64,000 nt of DNA from Ardenticatenales bacterium (GTDB lineage: Bacteria; Chloroflexota; Anaerolineae; Epilineales; Epilineaceae), in the NCBI GenBank assembly GCA_020853525.1, contig JADYYS010000030.1:122391-186390 (forward strand), written 5' to 3'. Shown here in pieces: positions 17,552-25,709 of this stretch (position 1 is its first letter; each line of letters starts with the position of its first letter). The position numbers and the translations under genes are program-made. The notes under the pieces are model-generated. The model did no database searches and was not told the DNA's origin. It saw only the letters and a program-made list of their open reading frames with translations.

Positions 17552-17578
17552 CTGGATTCACTGGATTCACTGGATTCA
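17552..17578. repeat. 9-bp tandem repeat, three copies
   Basis: The unit ctggattca occurs three times exactly in the divergent gap (17478-17738) between the minus-strand exported protein and the SH3-like protein. The rest of that 261-bp gap holds no gene that I can support. Confidence 0.85.
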
Positions 17579-17738
17579 AGCGGACGACGCAGGCAATCGC
17601 CGACGCGCCGATGGTAGCCAATGATAACAGACGCCCGGGCTCGCGAAGTGGACAAACGCCGCTGCCGTCGACACAATCGTTTGCTGGCCGCGCGTGAGGC
17701 GGCGCTGGATCGTGCGACGCATGCGAGGGGGTCGACCC

Positions 17739-18443
17739 ATGGCTGACTACGGTTTTGAGCCTTATTCCGCCGAGCCCGAGCCGGATCCGACGAACGCGTC
17801 GCGCCTGCCGGGCGGCATCAGCCCCCAGACCGCGGCGGCCGTGCTCCTGATCGCGATCGTGCTGGCCACGCTCTACCTCTTCTTCGGCCCGTTGCCCGAT
17901 GACGGTGCCGCCGTGCCGGCAACGCCGACGGCACGCGTGTCGGCCGCCACCAGCGCCCGCCCATCGGCCGGCGCCACCGGCGACGCGGCCGGCGGGCTCT
18001 CGGTTGCGACGCCGAGCCCGGCCACGATGGCCGGCGTCGCGACGGTCCCCATCGGGTCGCCCGTCGGTGTGCCGACGAGTGCGACGCCGTCCATGCTCGG
18101 TGCCAGCTCTTCAACCCCGTTGGCGGGCGGCGGGTCCGCAGGCGGCACGGTTGCCATCGGCGCGTTCGTCACGGTCAACGGCGTCGGCACGGACGGCCTG
18201 CGATACCGGATGGGCGCGGGCGCCGACAACCTGACGATCCGGATCGTGTCCGAGGGCGAGACGTTCAAGATCCTCGGAGGACCCGAGACCGCCGACGGCA
18301 CCGTCTTCTGGCGCGTGCAGGACGCGCTCGGCAACGTCGGTTGGGCGGCCGAACCGTTCCTTGCGCCGTCGGCTGCGCCCAGCGGCTGGAACCCGCCCGT
18401 GGCATCGCCGACGTTCGAAGCGGACGCCGCGCCGGCGCCGTAG
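17739..18443 (+). CDS. Membrane-anchored SH3-like (SH3b) domain protein
   Basis: A 234-residue protein. A short cytosolic N terminus precedes one transmembrane helix (AAVLLIAIVLATLYLFF, residues about 33-49). A long Ala/Thr/Pro/Ser spacer follows, then an SH3b-type domain near residues 145-205: AFVTVNGVGTDGLRYRMGAG, GETFKILGGPETADG and FWRVQDALGNVGWAAEPFL. Bacterial SH3 domains often bind cell-wall peptides. The ATG at 17739 follows GAGGGGG. The disordered spacer suggests that the domain reaches across the cell envelope. Confidence 0.8.
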   Translation: MADYGFEPYSAEPEPDPTNASRLPGGISPQTAAAVLLIAIVLATLYLFFGPLPDDGAAVPATPTARVSAATSARPSAGATGDAAGGLSVATPSPATMAGVATVPIGSPVGVPTSATPSMLGASSSTPLAGGGSAGGTVAIGAFVTVNGVGTDGLRYRMGAGADNLTIRIVSEGETFKILGGPETADGTVFWRVQDALGNVGWAAEPFLAPSAAPSGWNPPVASPTFEADAAPAP

Positions 18444-18473
18444 ATCGCGGCTCGCCGCCTTGGCGGCCGGCCG

Positions 18474-19379
18474 TTACGTGTCGCCGCCCGGCCCGATCGG
18501 TGCCCAGCCGAGAAACCTGCGAATCGCCGGAGCGATCTCCGTGACGGATGCGGGCGGCGCAGCGCCGGACGCGGGTCCGCGCCACGCGCCGAGAGCGGGG
18601 GCGAGCGTGTGCTGCGTCGTCGTCGCGTCCTCGAGGTTGCCGTGATCGCTCATGAGCACGAGGACGCTGTCGGCGGGCCAGGCGGACAGGATTCCGCCGA
18701 CGAACGCGTCGAGTCCGAGCAGCACGTCGACCGCATCGTCGATGTCTCCGCGGTGTCCCACGGCATCCGTGGCAAAGTGCTCGTACACGCACAGGGAATG
18801 GGTCCGCGCGTCGGCGGCTAGAAGCCGGCCGGCCGCGAACGGATCGGCGACGACGGGCCGTCGGCCGGTGCTCCCGCGCGGCGGGCTGAAGTACGGCGGC
18901 ACCGCGCGTCCGGCGGCCGCCTCGGCCGGACCGCGCAACGGCACGCCCGCCTGCACCGCTGCCCGCGCGATCGCCGAAAGCCGCCCGGAGCCGCTCGCGA
19001 CCCGTTCGATCAGGCGCTCCGGGTACGCCGTTGCCAGGGCGGACGGCGCGCCGTAGCGGCGGGCATCCTGCCAGAGGCTGTGCACCGCCATCACCGCCTG
19101 CACGTCCGATCCGGCGAAGGGTCCGCTGTGCCCACCGACGGCCGCGGCAACGTTGCGTCCCGTGATCAGCGCCGCCTGCCCCGTGCCGCTCTGCGGCAAT
19201 CCGGGCACCCCCATCGTGGCGTCGAGCGCCAGCGCGGGCAGTGTCGGACGGCGGGTGCCCGTGACCGGTGTGACCGGCCGACAACCGAGGAGGTCGCACA
19301 GGTGCGGCAACTCGGCGTGCGCGAACGGGTTCGTGTCCGCCCGATCGACCCCCCAGCCGATCCCGTCGACGAACAGCAC
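18474..19379 (-). CDS. Alkaline-phosphatase-superfamily metalloenzyme (phosphopentomutase/phosphoglycerate-mutase-like)
   Basis: An approximately 301-residue enzyme of the alkaline phosphatase superfamily. It shows the N-terminal metal-site strand VLFVDGIGWGVD, a central PQSGTGQAALITGRN that contains the nucleophile-type Ser/Thr, and the C-terminal metal motifs YEHFATDAVGH and LVLMSDHGNLED. This is the arrangement of cofactor-independent phosphoglycerate mutase and phosphopentomutase, but the protein lacks their large inserts, so the substrate is unclear. The start is uncertain: GTG at 19379 begins inside the first strand, while an in-frame CTG at 19463 would overlap the flavin reductase stop (CTGA) and keep the whole strand. 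Confidence 0.78.
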   Translation of the reverse strand: MLFVDGIGWGVDRADTNPFAHAELPHLCDLLGCRPVTPVTGTRRPTLPALALDATMGVPGLPQSGTGQAALITGRNVAAAVGGHSGPFAGSDVQAVMAVHSLWQDARRYGAPSALATAYPERLIERVASGSGRLSAIARAAVQAGVPLRGPAEAAAGRAVPPYFSPPRGSTGRRPVVADPFAAGRLLAADARTHSLCVYEHFATDAVGHRGDIDDAVDVLLGLDAFVGGILSAWPADSVLVLMSDHGNLEDATTTQHTLAPALGAWRGPASGAAPPASVTEIAPAIRRFLGWAPIGPGGDT

Positions 19380-19459
19380 GAGGACGGAGCCCGGAGCGAC
19401 CGGGAGGCCGTCTGCACCGTCGCTTCGGTCCGCAGCGTCGACGATGGCCCGCCGCCCGG

Positions 19460-19996
19460 TCAGGCGCCGGCGTCGTCGAGATCGATCAGCCGGGCGTAAC
19501 GCGTGTTGTGGAACACGAGCGGCGTAGCGCTCTCGTCGCCGGCATGGCATGCCGCGACCCGGCCGACGAAGATCGTGTGGTCGCCGGCGTCGTACGCCCG
19601 GTCGACGACGCAGTCGAACCACGCGACCGCATCGTCGAAGCATGGGCAGCCCGTCACGGCGGTGCCGTACGGCACGTCCGCAAAGCGGTCGACCGCGTCG
19701 CCGACGCGGCCCGCGAAGACGTCGGATCGCGTCGACTGGTCGGCGGCGAGGACGTTCACGCAGAACGCACCCGTCGCGGCCACGCGCGCGTGGGAGCGCC
19801 AGCGCCGGTCGATGACGACGAGCACCATCGGCGGCGCGACGGAGACGGACGTAAACGCGCTGGCCGTCATGCCGTGCGGCACGCCGTCGCTGACCATCGT
19901 GATGACGGTCACACCGCTCGGCCATCGGCGCATCGCGGCGCGATATGCGTCGGCGTCGGCTGTCGCGTCGGGCGGCGTGGGCTGGGTCGGGATCAT
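19460..19996 (-). CDS. Flavin reductase-like FMN-binding protein
   Basis: A 178-residue protein of the flavin reductase (HpaC/RutF-like) family. It has the opening RAAMRRWPSGVTVITMVSDG and GMTASAFTSVSVAPPMVLVVIDRR, the FMN-binding face, then FCVNVLAADQ and the C-terminal HTIFVGRVAAC followed by PLVFHNTRYARL. The family supplies reduced FMN/FAD to two-component monooxygenases or uses FMN itself. It begins 11 bp after the exported FxLYD-like gene in the same operon; no oxygenase partner is adjacent. Confidence 0.88.
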   Translation of the reverse strand: MIPTQPTPPDATADADAYRAAMRRWPSGVTVITMVSDGVPHGMTASAFTSVSVAPPMVLVVIDRRWRSHARVAATGAFCVNVLAADQSTRSDVFAGRVGDAVDRFADVPYGTAVTGCPCFDDAVAWFDCVVDRAYDAGDHTIFVGRVAACHAGDESATPLVFHNTRYARLIDLDDAGA

Positions 19997-20007
19997 GGCG
20001 GGCGATT

Positions 20008-21174
20008 CTAGTGGTCGGCCCGGCGCGGGTCAACGCGCGGGCCGACCGCCGGCGCGCGCATCGCGCCGCGGCCGAGCCACGGCAGGAGGCTCATCGCCGG
20101 GCGCTCCGCACGCGTGCACGGCATCGCACGCGGCGGAAGGGACTGCACGTCGAACGACAGCGGCAGGTGGACGACGCGGTCAACGGGGATCGTCGGATCG
20201 AGGCCCGGCCAAGTGACGCGGATCGGCACATCGTCGCCCGGCACGATCGGGCGCTGCGGCGTGACGACGTTCAGCGTGAACGTGAGGACGCCGCCGGCCG
20301 CCGCCGCCGCGCTCGAGACGAGCGCGAACTCGGTCACGGGCCGCTGCCCGCAGTGCACGAGCCGCCCCGCGAACGTGACGCGGCCGCCTTGATCGTCACG
20401 CGCCAAGTCGACGACGCCGAGTGGGACCGGCCACAGGCCGTCGGCATAACGCTTGGCCACGACCCAGAATTCGAGCTTCGTCCAAGGCTCGTCCGGCAGT
20501 CGCAGAAACCACGGATAGCGCATGTCGGGTGCATGCCCCTGCCCGACGAGCGTGCCCGGCTGATAGACGATCGGCATCGTCGCCGCGTGCGTTTCGCGCA
20601 GGCCGCGCGCATCCCAGAAGCCGGCGATGATGTTCGTGTTCGACGCGCTGGCGTATGCGTCCCCGACGTTGCGCAGCCAGCCGAACAGTGCCGGCGCGCC
20701 GCCGACGGTCCGCGTGATGACGTCCTCCACCTGGAGCGCGCGGTATCGACGGCCGTCGGCCGGCCGCACGCCGAGCGTGACGTCCACGTGCCCGACGGCG
20801 GACGATGCGAGCGGCCCGACGAGGATCGTGAAGGGCGACGCTTCGCCCGGCGCAAGCTCTGGGAGGTCGGCGATCGTCGTGCCGATGCGAAGGACGGGCG
20901 ACCCGTCGGCGGCACGGAACCGGGCGGCGATCTCGACTTGGCCGACCGGCACAAGTCGCTCGTTGACGACGAGGCCCGTCAGCCGCGTCAGCGTCGCCCC
21001 GCCGAACGCCACGTCCCGCCAGCCGAGGTGGGTGATTCCGATACCCTCGCCGAGGTCCTGCGCCGAAACGGGCCGCAGCGCAGCCGCCGCGCCGCCCAGG
21101 CACAGGAGCGCCGCGAGGAGAAGCGCCGCGGCCGCTCGGCGGAGGGCGTCACCCGATCGGACGGACGGCCTCAT
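20008..21174 (-). CDS. Exported protein with FxLYD-like repeats
   Basis: A 388-residue protein with a signal peptide (AAAALLLAALLCLGGAAAALRPVSA). The mature part has repeated beta-sandwich-like patterns of the FxLYD kind: TRLTGLVVNERLVPVGQVEI with ARFRAADGSPV, and FGWLRNVGDAYASASNTNII with AGFWDARGL. A third strand-rich domain follows. No catalytic motif is visible. The ATG overlaps the rnc stop (ATGA), so it is translated with the selD-rnc operon although its likely place is outside the membrane. Function unknown. Confidence 0.75.
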   Translation of the reverse strand: MRPSVRSGDALRRAAAALLLAALLCLGGAAAALRPVSAQDLGEGIGITHLGWRDVAFGGATLTRLTGLVVNERLVPVGQVEIAARFRAADGSPVLRIGTTIADLPELAPGEASPFTILVGPLASSAVGHVDVTLGVRPADGRRYRALQVEDVITRTVGGAPALFGWLRNVGDAYASASNTNIIAGFWDARGLRETHAATMPIVYQPGTLVGQGHAPDMRYPWFLRLPDEPWTKLEFWVVAKRYADGLWPVPLGVVDLARDDQGGRVTFAGRLVHCGQRPVTEFALVSSAAAAAGGVLTFTLNVVTPQRPIVPGDDVPIRVTWPGLDPTIPVDRVVHLPLSFDVQSLPPRAMPCTRAERPAMSLLPWLGRGAMRAPAVGPRVDPRRADH

Positions 21175-21926
21175 GTGTCGAGATCCATGCCCACGATGGC
21201 GCCGCCCGCCGCCGCATCGTCGACGCCGCTCGCCTCGAACACCGCCATCGCCGCCAGGGCGGCCGCCTGCGACGCTTCGCTCTTGGAGCGGCCCTCGCCG
21301 CTCGCCCAGACCCGCTCGCCGACGCGAACCTCTACGACGAAGTGTCGGGCATGGGCCGGACCGAGCTGCGAGGAGACGACGTAATGCGGCGTGACCCGCC
21401 AACGCGCCTGGACCGCCTCCTGGAACTGGCTGCGCGCGTCTTTGCCCCGCTTCGCCCCGACGAGTCGTTCGAGCTCCGGGCCGATGAACCCGTCCAGCAC
21501 GCGGCCGCACGCCTCGATACCGTCGTCCAGATAGATGGCGCCGATGATCGCCTCGAACGCCGCGCACAAAAGAACCGGCCGCTCCCGCCCACCGCCGACT
21601 TCCTCGCCGCGGCCCAACCGGAGATGGTTGCCGAGGCCCATCTGGCGGGCGAACCCGGCCAGCGAAGGCTGGCACACGAGCGCCGCCCGAATCCGCGTCA
21701 GCTCGCCCTCGTCGGCTTCCGGCAGCGCCCGGTACACGCGCTCGCCCACGACGAAGCCGATGACGGCATCGCCGAGGAACTCGAGGCGCTCGTTGTCGGC
21801 GGTCGGCTCGGCCTGCTCGTTCACGAACGAACTGTGCGTAAGCGCCGTCTCGAAGTGCGCCCTGACGCGCATCCCGATGCCCAGCGCACGGGCGACGGCA
21901 TCCGGTCCGACGTCGGCCCCGCTCAC
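21171..21926 (-). CDS. rnc: Ribonuclease III
   Basis: A 251-residue double-strand-specific endoribonuclease that processes rRNA and other structured RNAs. The signature NERLEFLGDAVIGFVVGERV holds the first catalytic acidic residues; AAFEAIIGAIYLDDG holds the second set. The C-terminal dsRNA-binding domain runs from DARSQFQEAVQARW to GRSKSEASQAAALAAM. GTG at 21926 overlaps the selD TGA (GTGA), deciding the start; longer in-frame extensions would run into selD. Normal length for the family. Confidence 0.95.
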   Translation of the reverse strand: MSGADVGPDAVARALGIGMRVRAHFETALTHSSFVNEQAEPTADNERLEFLGDAVIGFVVGERVYRALPEADEGELTRIRAALVCQPSLAGFARQMGLGNHLRLGRGEEVGGGRERPVLLCAAFEAIIGAIYLDDGIEACGRVLDGFIGPELERLVGAKRGKDARSQFQEAVQARWRVTPHYVVSSQLGPAHARHFVVEVRVGERVWASGEGRSKSEASQAAALAAMAVFEASGVDDAAAGGAIVGMDLDT

Positions 21927-22975
21927 GCGATCTCGATCCCACGGCCCGCGACAACGCGGCCGATCACCGGCGCCGGCCCATCGAACGCCGCGCGGAATTC
22001 GTCGACATCCGACTCCGACAGCGCCACGAGGAGGCCGCCCGACGTCTGCGGGTCGTACAGGATCGAGCGCCACGGCTCCTCGACCACGCCCGTCACGCGC
22101 GGACCGAAGGCCTCGGCATTGCGGTCGGTGCCGCCCGGCGCGTTGCCGCCGGCGGCGTAGGCGAGCACGCCGGCCAGGAGCGGCAGGCGCCGGCGTTCGA
22201 TGCGGAGTGCCACGCCGCTCGCGTCGGCCATCTCGAGGCCATGGCCGATGAGGGCGAACCCGGTGATGTCCGTGACCGCGTGCGCCCCGACGGCGGATGC
22301 CGCCCGGCCGGCCGCACGGTTGAGCGCCGCCATGGATTCCATGGCCACCTGAACGTCCTGTGGATCGGCGACCCCGCGCTTGAGCGCCGTGCTGACCAGC
22401 CCCGTGCCGAGCGGTTTCGTGAGGAGGAGCACATCGCCCACGCGTGCGCCGCCCTTGCGGAGCACGCGCGCCGGATCGACCCGGCCGATGACGGCGAGGC
22501 CGTACTTCGGCTCCGGATCGACGACGCTGTGGCCGCCGGCCACGACACCGCCGGCGGCGCGCACCGCCTCCGCGCCCCCGCGGATGATGGCCTGAACGTC
22601 CTCCGCCGGCAGGTCATCCGGAAACGCGACGAGGTTTAGCGCGAGGAGCACCTCGCCGCCCATCGCGAACACGTCGCTCATCGCGTTCGCGGCAGCGATG
22701 GCACCGTACGCGTATGGGTCGTCGACGACGGGCGTGAAGAAGTCCGTCGTCACGACGATCGCCAAGTCGTCGGCGAGCTGATAGACCGCCGCATCGTCCG
22801 CCCCGTCGAGACCGACGAGGAGGGCCGGATGGTCGGCCGCCGGGAACATGCCCACCAAGGGGCGCAGCACGTGCGCCAGGGCCTCCGGGCCCATCTTGGA
22901 AGCTCAACCGGCGCAGGCGGCGCGCTCGGTCAGCCGAATCTCGCCACCGGACTTCCCGTCCTTTGGACGCACCAT
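21923..22975 (-). CDS. selD: Selenide, water dikinase SelD, with an in-frame TGA (selenocysteine)
   Basis: SelD makes selenophosphate from selenide and ATP for selenocysteine and selenouridine. The recognisable body (GADDAAVYQL, VTTDFFTPVVDDP, YAYGAIAAANAMSDVFAMGG, DPQTSGGLLVA) is standard. Read from ATG 22975 through one in-frame TGA at 22906-22904, the N terminus becomes EIRLTERAACAG-Sec24-ASKMGP, exactly where SelD proteins carry the catalytic Cys or Sec followed three residues later by Lys (here Lys27). A conventional caller starts at ATG 22894 and loses this site. The coding frame upstream of the TGA is open back to the threonine synthase stop, which lies 6 bp before the ATG. A hairpin follows the TGA at the right distance. 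Confidence 0.88.
22876..22899 (-). promoter_or_regulatory. Putative bacterial SECIS hairpin of selD
   Basis: On the minus strand, GGGCC (22892-22888) pairs with GGCCC (22883-22879) around a CGGA loop. CCA (22899-22897) can pair with TGG (22878-22876) below a small bulge. The loop is 17-20 nt after the TGA, the distance at which SelB recognises bacterial SECIS loops. The stem is coding, as in known bacterial selenoprotein genes. Confidence 0.6.
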
Positions 22976-22981
22976 GTGCGA

Positions 22982-24166
22982 TCAGCCCTTCCGATCATGC
23001 TCGCGCGATTCGGCGACGCGCGGAGTGACGTCGACCGGAACCGCGGCGTGCGAAAGACCGTCCTTTAGTCCCGAGCCCGTCAGGACCGCGACGACGCGCG
23101 CGCCCGGCCCGCCGGACCGCGCCAGAGCGGTCGCCGTCGACGCGACGACGGCGCTCGTCGGCTCGACGAGCCAGCCGAGCGACGCGAGCGCCGCCTGCCC
23201 CGCCCGGATCGTCGCCTCATCGACCGCCCGGACCGTGCCGCCGCTGCGCCGGACCGCCGCCAGGACGGCCGCCCCACGCGGCGGGTCCGTGATCGCGATG
23301 CCGGCGGCGATCGTCGGCGCGGCCGGGTCCGTTCGATCGACGAACGGTGTCGGCCGCGCCGCGCCATGGGCGAATGCGGTCGCGATCGGCGCCTGCGCCG
23401 CGGCCTGAACGCCGTGCAGCCGCGGGCGCCGATCGATGCAGCCGCCATCGAGCAGCGCCTGGAATCCGAGCGCGAGGCCGAGCAGCAGGCCGCCGTGGCC
23501 CAGCGGCACGACGACGTCGTCCGGCGCCCGGCCGAGCTGCCGCCAGATCTCGAAAGCGATGGTCTGCTGTCCGGCGAGGTAGGCCGGGTGGTAGACGTGG
23601 CTGGCGTACACCGCGCCGGCGTCGGCCATCCTGCGGGCGCGTTCGGCCGCCGCGGCACGCGTCGGGGCCGTCCGGTCGATCGTCGCCCCGAACGCAAGAG
23701 CCTGCGCGATGCGGACGCCGCCTCCCGCGTCGGCCGGCAGGCAGAGCGTCACGGCGATGCCGGACGCGGCGCCGTACGCCGCCGCGCTGGCGCCGGCGTT
23801 GCCGGACGAGTCCTCGACGACGGACCGCACCCCGGCGTGGCGCAGAACCGTGAACAATGCGGCGAAGCCGCGGTCCTTGTAGCTCCCCGTCGGCTGGAGG
23901 AAGTCCAGCTTGAAGTGCACCGCCGCCCCGTCCAGCCGCGCCTCGATGAGCGGTGTGCCGCCCTCGCCGAGGGTCAGCGCCGCCGCGTCCGGATCGACGT
24001 CGAGCGCGGCGCGGTAGCGCCAGATGCCCGGTGCCGCGCTGTCGACGGCCGCCGGATCGAACGGCCGCACGACCGGCCAGAGCAGGCCGCCGTCGTCGGC
24101 CAGCCAGCGCAGCGGATCGGGCGTCGTTCGGATCACGGAGGCGTGGCCGGACCCGAGCGTCGTCAT
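22982..24166 (-). CDS. Threonine synthase-like PLP-dependent enzyme
   Basis: A 394-residue fold-type II PLP enzyme. Lys97 in [14 protein letters not shown] is the PLP Schiff-base residue; the phosphate/substrate loop is [16 protein letters not shown], and the C-terminal glycine/serine site is [13 protein letters not shown], as in threonine synthases, which convert O-phosphohomoserine to threonine. The N-terminal zinc-ribbon-like start of many synthases is absent, so a related activity on another amino acid is possible. ATG at 24166 overlaps the moaC stop (ATGA). It ends 6 bp before selD in the same frame. Confidence 0.85.
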   Translation of the reverse strand: MTTLGSGHASVIRTTPDPLRWLADDGGLLWPVVRPFDPAAVDSAAPGIWRYRAALDVDPDAAALTLGEGGTPLIEARLDGAAVHFKLDFLQPTGSYKDRGFAALFTVLRHAGVRSVVEDSSGNAGASAAAYGAASGIAVTLCLPADAGGGVRIAQALAFGATIDRTAPTRAAAAERARRMADAGAVYASHVYHPAYLAGQQTIAFEIWRQLGRAPDDVVVPLGHGGLLLGLALGFQALLDGGCIDRRPRLHGVQAAAQAPIATAFAHGAARPTPFVDRTDPAAPTIAAGIAITDPPRGAAVLAAVRRSGGTVRAVDEATIRAGQAALASLGWLVEPTSAVVASTATALARSGGPGARVVAVLTGSGLKDGLSHAAVPVDVTPRVAESREHDRKG

Positions 24167-24741
24167 CGCGCCGTCGAGGGGTGGGCGGCCGGCTCGGGAT
24201 CGACCCCCGGCGCAGCGCCTTCCGCGTCCGATCGCCGGCTCCACGGACCGTTCCGGCCGCCGGACTTCGCCTCGAGCGCGATGTCGCCGAGCACCATCCC
24301 GCGCTCGACCGCCTTCGCCATGTCGTAGATCGTCAGCAGCGCCACCGAGACGGCCGTGAGCGCCTCCATCTCGACGCCCGTCGGCCCGCGCGCCGCGACG
24401 GTGACCCGGACGCGCAGCGCGGCGGCTCCGGCCGGCCGCTCATCCGCGCCGCCCGCCGCATGCGCGACGTCCTCGGGCGCGATGTCGACGTCCACCCGGT
24501 TCAGCGCGAGCGGGTGGCACAGCGGGATGAGCGCCGCAGTCTGCTTGGCCGCCTGGATCCCGGCGATCCGGGCGACGGCCACGACATCGCCCTTGGGCAG
24601 GCCGCCGGAGAGGATCAGGTCACGCGTGGCGGGGGACATGACGATCCGCCCGCTGGCCGTCGCCACGCGCTCGGTCGCCGGCTTGCCGCCGACGTCGACC
24701 ATGCGGGCGCGGCCGGCGGCATCGAGGTGCGTCAGGCTCAT
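24163..24741 (-). CDS. moaC: Cyclic pyranopterin monophosphate synthase MoaC
   Basis: MoaC with MoaA makes cyclic pyranopterin monophosphate, the first intermediate of molybdenum cofactor. The motifs [52 protein letters not shown] and [20 protein letters not shown] are diagnostic. At 192 residues it is about 30 longer than usual because of a Pro/Ala-rich C-terminal tail after the catalytic domain. It starts 5 bp after the glycosyltransferase stop. A molybdopterin enzyme that could use the cofactor lies at 39004. Confidence 0.95.
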   Translation of the reverse strand: MSLTHLDAAGRARMVDVGGKPATERVATASGRIVMSPATRDLILSGGLPKGDVVAVARIAGIQAAKQTAALIPLCHPLALNRVDVDIAPEDVAHAAGGADERPAGAAALRVRVTVAARGPTGVEMEALTAVSVALLTIYDMAKAVERGMVLGDIALEAKSGGRNGPWSRRSDAEGAAPGVDPEPAAHPSTAR

Positions 24742-24746
24742 CGCGA

Positions 24747-25502
24747 TCAAGCGGTGGGCGGGCGGATCGATCGGAAGGCCGTGGGCGGGCTCGAAAGCCG
24801 CACGCGGATCAGGCCCTCGACGTCTTCCATGGCCGTCTTGGCGATCTTGACGCGCGTGTCGAGGTCCTCGATCCACTCCACCGGCACTTCGGCGATGCGA
24901 TAGCCCTTCTGGAGGGCCCGCAGCAGCAGCTCGCTGTCGAAGAACCAGTGGTTGTTCTCGACGAGCGGCAGGAGTTCGTCCACGGCGCGCCGGCTGACGG
25001 CCTTGAAGCCGCACTGGGCATCGGAGAACGTGCGGCGCGGGAAGAACAGCCGGATCAGGAGGTTGTAGCCGCGCGAGATCAGCTCGCGCTTCCACTGCCG
25101 CTTCACCCGCGCCCCGCGCTTCAATCGCGAGCCGATGGCAACGTCGTACCCGCCGGAGCCGATCGCCTCGACGAGCGGCACAAAGGCGCTGAGGTTCGTC
25201 GAGAGGTCGACGTCCATATAGCTCACGATGTCGGCATCGCTCGTCGACCAGGCGCGGCGCAGGGCGCGGCCGCGGCCCTTCTGCTCGAGTCGCAGGTAGG
25301 ACACCCGGTCGTACTGTTCGGCCAGCGAGCGGCCGACCTCCGGCGTTCGGTCGACGGACGCATTGTCGGCGATGACGATCTGCCAGTTCACCGGCAGCTC
25401 GGCGCCGAGAAACGCGTGAAGTGCCGCGATCGAGGGCGGCAGCGCACGCTCCTCGTTGTACACCGGGATGACGACGTCGACGCGCAACTCGCTCCTGAGC
25501 AT
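24747..25502 (-). CDS. Family 2 glycosyltransferase (polyprenyl/dolichyl-phosphate type)
   Basis: A 251-residue GT-A-fold enzyme. The nucleotide-binding start [14 protein letters not shown], then [15 protein letters not shown], the DxD metal site [10 protein letters not shown], and [19 protein letters not shown] with [13 protein letters not shown] are typical of dolichyl-phosphate beta-glucosyltransferase-like proteins, which load a sugar onto a polyprenyl phosphate. No C-terminal transmembrane helices are present. It is the first gene of the operon leading through moaC, selD and rnc. Confidence 0.9.
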   Translation of the reverse strand: MLRSELRVDVVIPVYNEERALPPSIAALHAFLGAELPVNWQIVIADNASVDRTPEVGRSLAEQYDRVSYLRLEQKGRGRALRRAWSTSDADIVSYMDVDLSTNLSAFVPLVEAIGSGGYDVAIGSRLKRGARVKRQWKRELISRGYNLLIRLFFPRRTFSDAQCGFKAVSRRAVDELLPLVENNHWFFDSELLLRALQKGYRIAEVPVEWIEDLDTRVKIAKTAMEDVEGLIRVRLSSPPTAFRSIRPPTA

Positions 25503-25603
25503 CGTCTTTCGCTCTCCGCGGGAACATGGATCGGCAAGCGGGGGAACGGTCGCCGGCCGGACATGCGGGGAGGGCAGGCGGACCGGGCGCTGGCCGACAG
25601 TTT

Positions 25604-25609
25604 AGCATA
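25604..25609 (-). promoter_or_regulatory. Putative -10 box of the GT2-moaC-selD-rnc operon
   Basis: Read on the minus strand the sequence is TATGCT, about 100 bp upstream of the GT2 start codon, next to the 13-bp tandem repeats. It is the best AT-rich hexamer in the divergent gap for that direction; no -35 box is evident. Confidence 0.35.
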
Positions 25610-25659
25610 CGGGTCGGCGCTACGGGTCGGCGCTACGGGTTGGCGCCACGGGTCGGCCT
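25608..25659. repeat. 13-bp tandem repeat, four copies
   Basis: The unit tacgggtcggcgc is repeated twice exactly (25608-25633) and twice with changes (25634-25646 and 25647-25659); a worn fifth copy follows. It fills the divergent promoter region between the GT2 operon and smc. Confidence 0.85.
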
Positions 25660-25693
25660 GCGGGTCACGCTTCCGGAATCCGGCCAAGGAACG

Positions 25694-25699
25694 TATACT
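25694..25699 (+). promoter_or_regulatory. -10 box (TATACT) of smc, implying an almost leaderless mRNA
   Basis: TATACT ends 11 bp before the smc ATG at 25710, so transcription would begin only about 4 nt or less before the start codon. The hexamer 17 bp upstream is TTCCGG, a weak -35. No Shine-Dalgarno is present between box and start. Confidence 0.5.
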
Positions 25700-25709
25700 G
25701 CCGCGCCCC

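Noticed and set aside
21923..22894. selD starting at the ATG at 22894 without the TGA
   Set aside because: That start removes the catalytic Cys/Sec loop and Lys27, both essential to SelD; the readthrough from 22975 restores a full family-like N terminus.
24163..25608. A 481-residue frame running from moaC upstream over the GT2 gene
   Set aside because: The part over GT2 is out of frame with the clear GT2 motifs and Arg-rich; moaC itself starts at 24741.
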